DNA from: CAZVFH01 sp964626415
Lineage (GTDB): Bacteria; Patescibacteriota; UBA1384; XYA2-FULL-43-10; CAINNR01
Direction of reading: 5' to 3'
Assembly (NCBI GenBank): GCA_964626415.1
Contig: CAZVFH010000045.1
Location: 1 to 5,321, forward strand
DNA length: 5,321 bases
Positions 5,305-5,321 of the stretch are shown here, piece after piece. The stretch's first letter is position 1; each line of letters starts with the position of its first letter. The notes beneath the pieces are model-generated. The model did no database searches. It was not told the origin of the DNA and worked only from the letters and a program-made list of their open reading frames with translations. The translations under genes and the position numbers were made by a program.

Positions 5305-5321
5305 GATGTTAATCCCGACGG

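Noticed and set aside
5309..5321. CCCGACGG at the window end as part of a palindrome CCCG-A-CGGG
   Set aside because: The sequence is cut by the window edge, and the visible arms would leave a one-base loop; nothing can be concluded.

Overview
The window looks like a chromosomal segment of a Candidate Phyla Radiation (Patescibacteria, Parcubacteria-like) bacterium. This is inferred from four things: the style of SecA and the isoaspartyl methyltransferase; compact same-strand genes with few Shine-Dalgarno sites; short ACGCTGA repeats between genes; and two repeat types that I recall from such genomes embedded in-frame in secA. TGA acts as a stop codon (it ends the DNA methyltransferase in an ATGA overlap), which argues against the recoded Gracilibacteria/Absconditabacteria lineages.

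Layout, all on the + strand. Positions 1-104: probable tail of an upstream gene, then a nested palindrome centred at 53.5 that runs into an extended -10 promoter. 105-2825: secA, the preprotein translocase ATPase, complete to its zinc-binding C-terminus. 2826-2904: a short intergenic region resembling the one before secA, with ACGCTGA repeats and a TGATATAAT promoter set so close to the next ATG that the mRNA should be leaderless or nearly so. 2905-3801 and 3798-4358: a two-gene cassette made of an NPPF-type DNA methyltransferase and a PD-(D/E)XK-like nuclease, overlapping by ATGA. This is best read as a Type II restriction-modification system of unknown specificity. 4390-4653: a small DUF3850/ASCH-fold protein. 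4658-5239: a protein-L-isoaspartate O-methyltransferase-like protein (pcm). 5240-5321: intergenic sequence with a weak hairpin and a strong-looking promoter (TTGACA, 17 bp, TGATAAGGT) facing a gene beyond the window.

How the genes work together: SecA powers protein export and pcm handles damaged aspartyl residues, so both are housekeeping. Between them sits the restriction-modification pair, which is more AT-rich in the lines I sampled. Arginine codon choice also changes: secA uses AGA/AGG for 2 of 55 arginines, whereas the four downstream genes use them for 11 of 21. The methyltransferase comes first behind its own promoter, and the nuclease depends on the same mRNA, so modification would be expected to precede cleavage. 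The small ASCH-like protein and pcm follow at 31 and 4 nt and may be read from the same transcript.

The most unusual observations are the palindrome before secA, its decayed counterpart after secA, the repeats recruited into the SecA tail, and the compact restriction-modification pair. No RNA gene, CRISPR array or insertion sequence was seen, and reverse-strand reading frames look like shadows of the forward genes.
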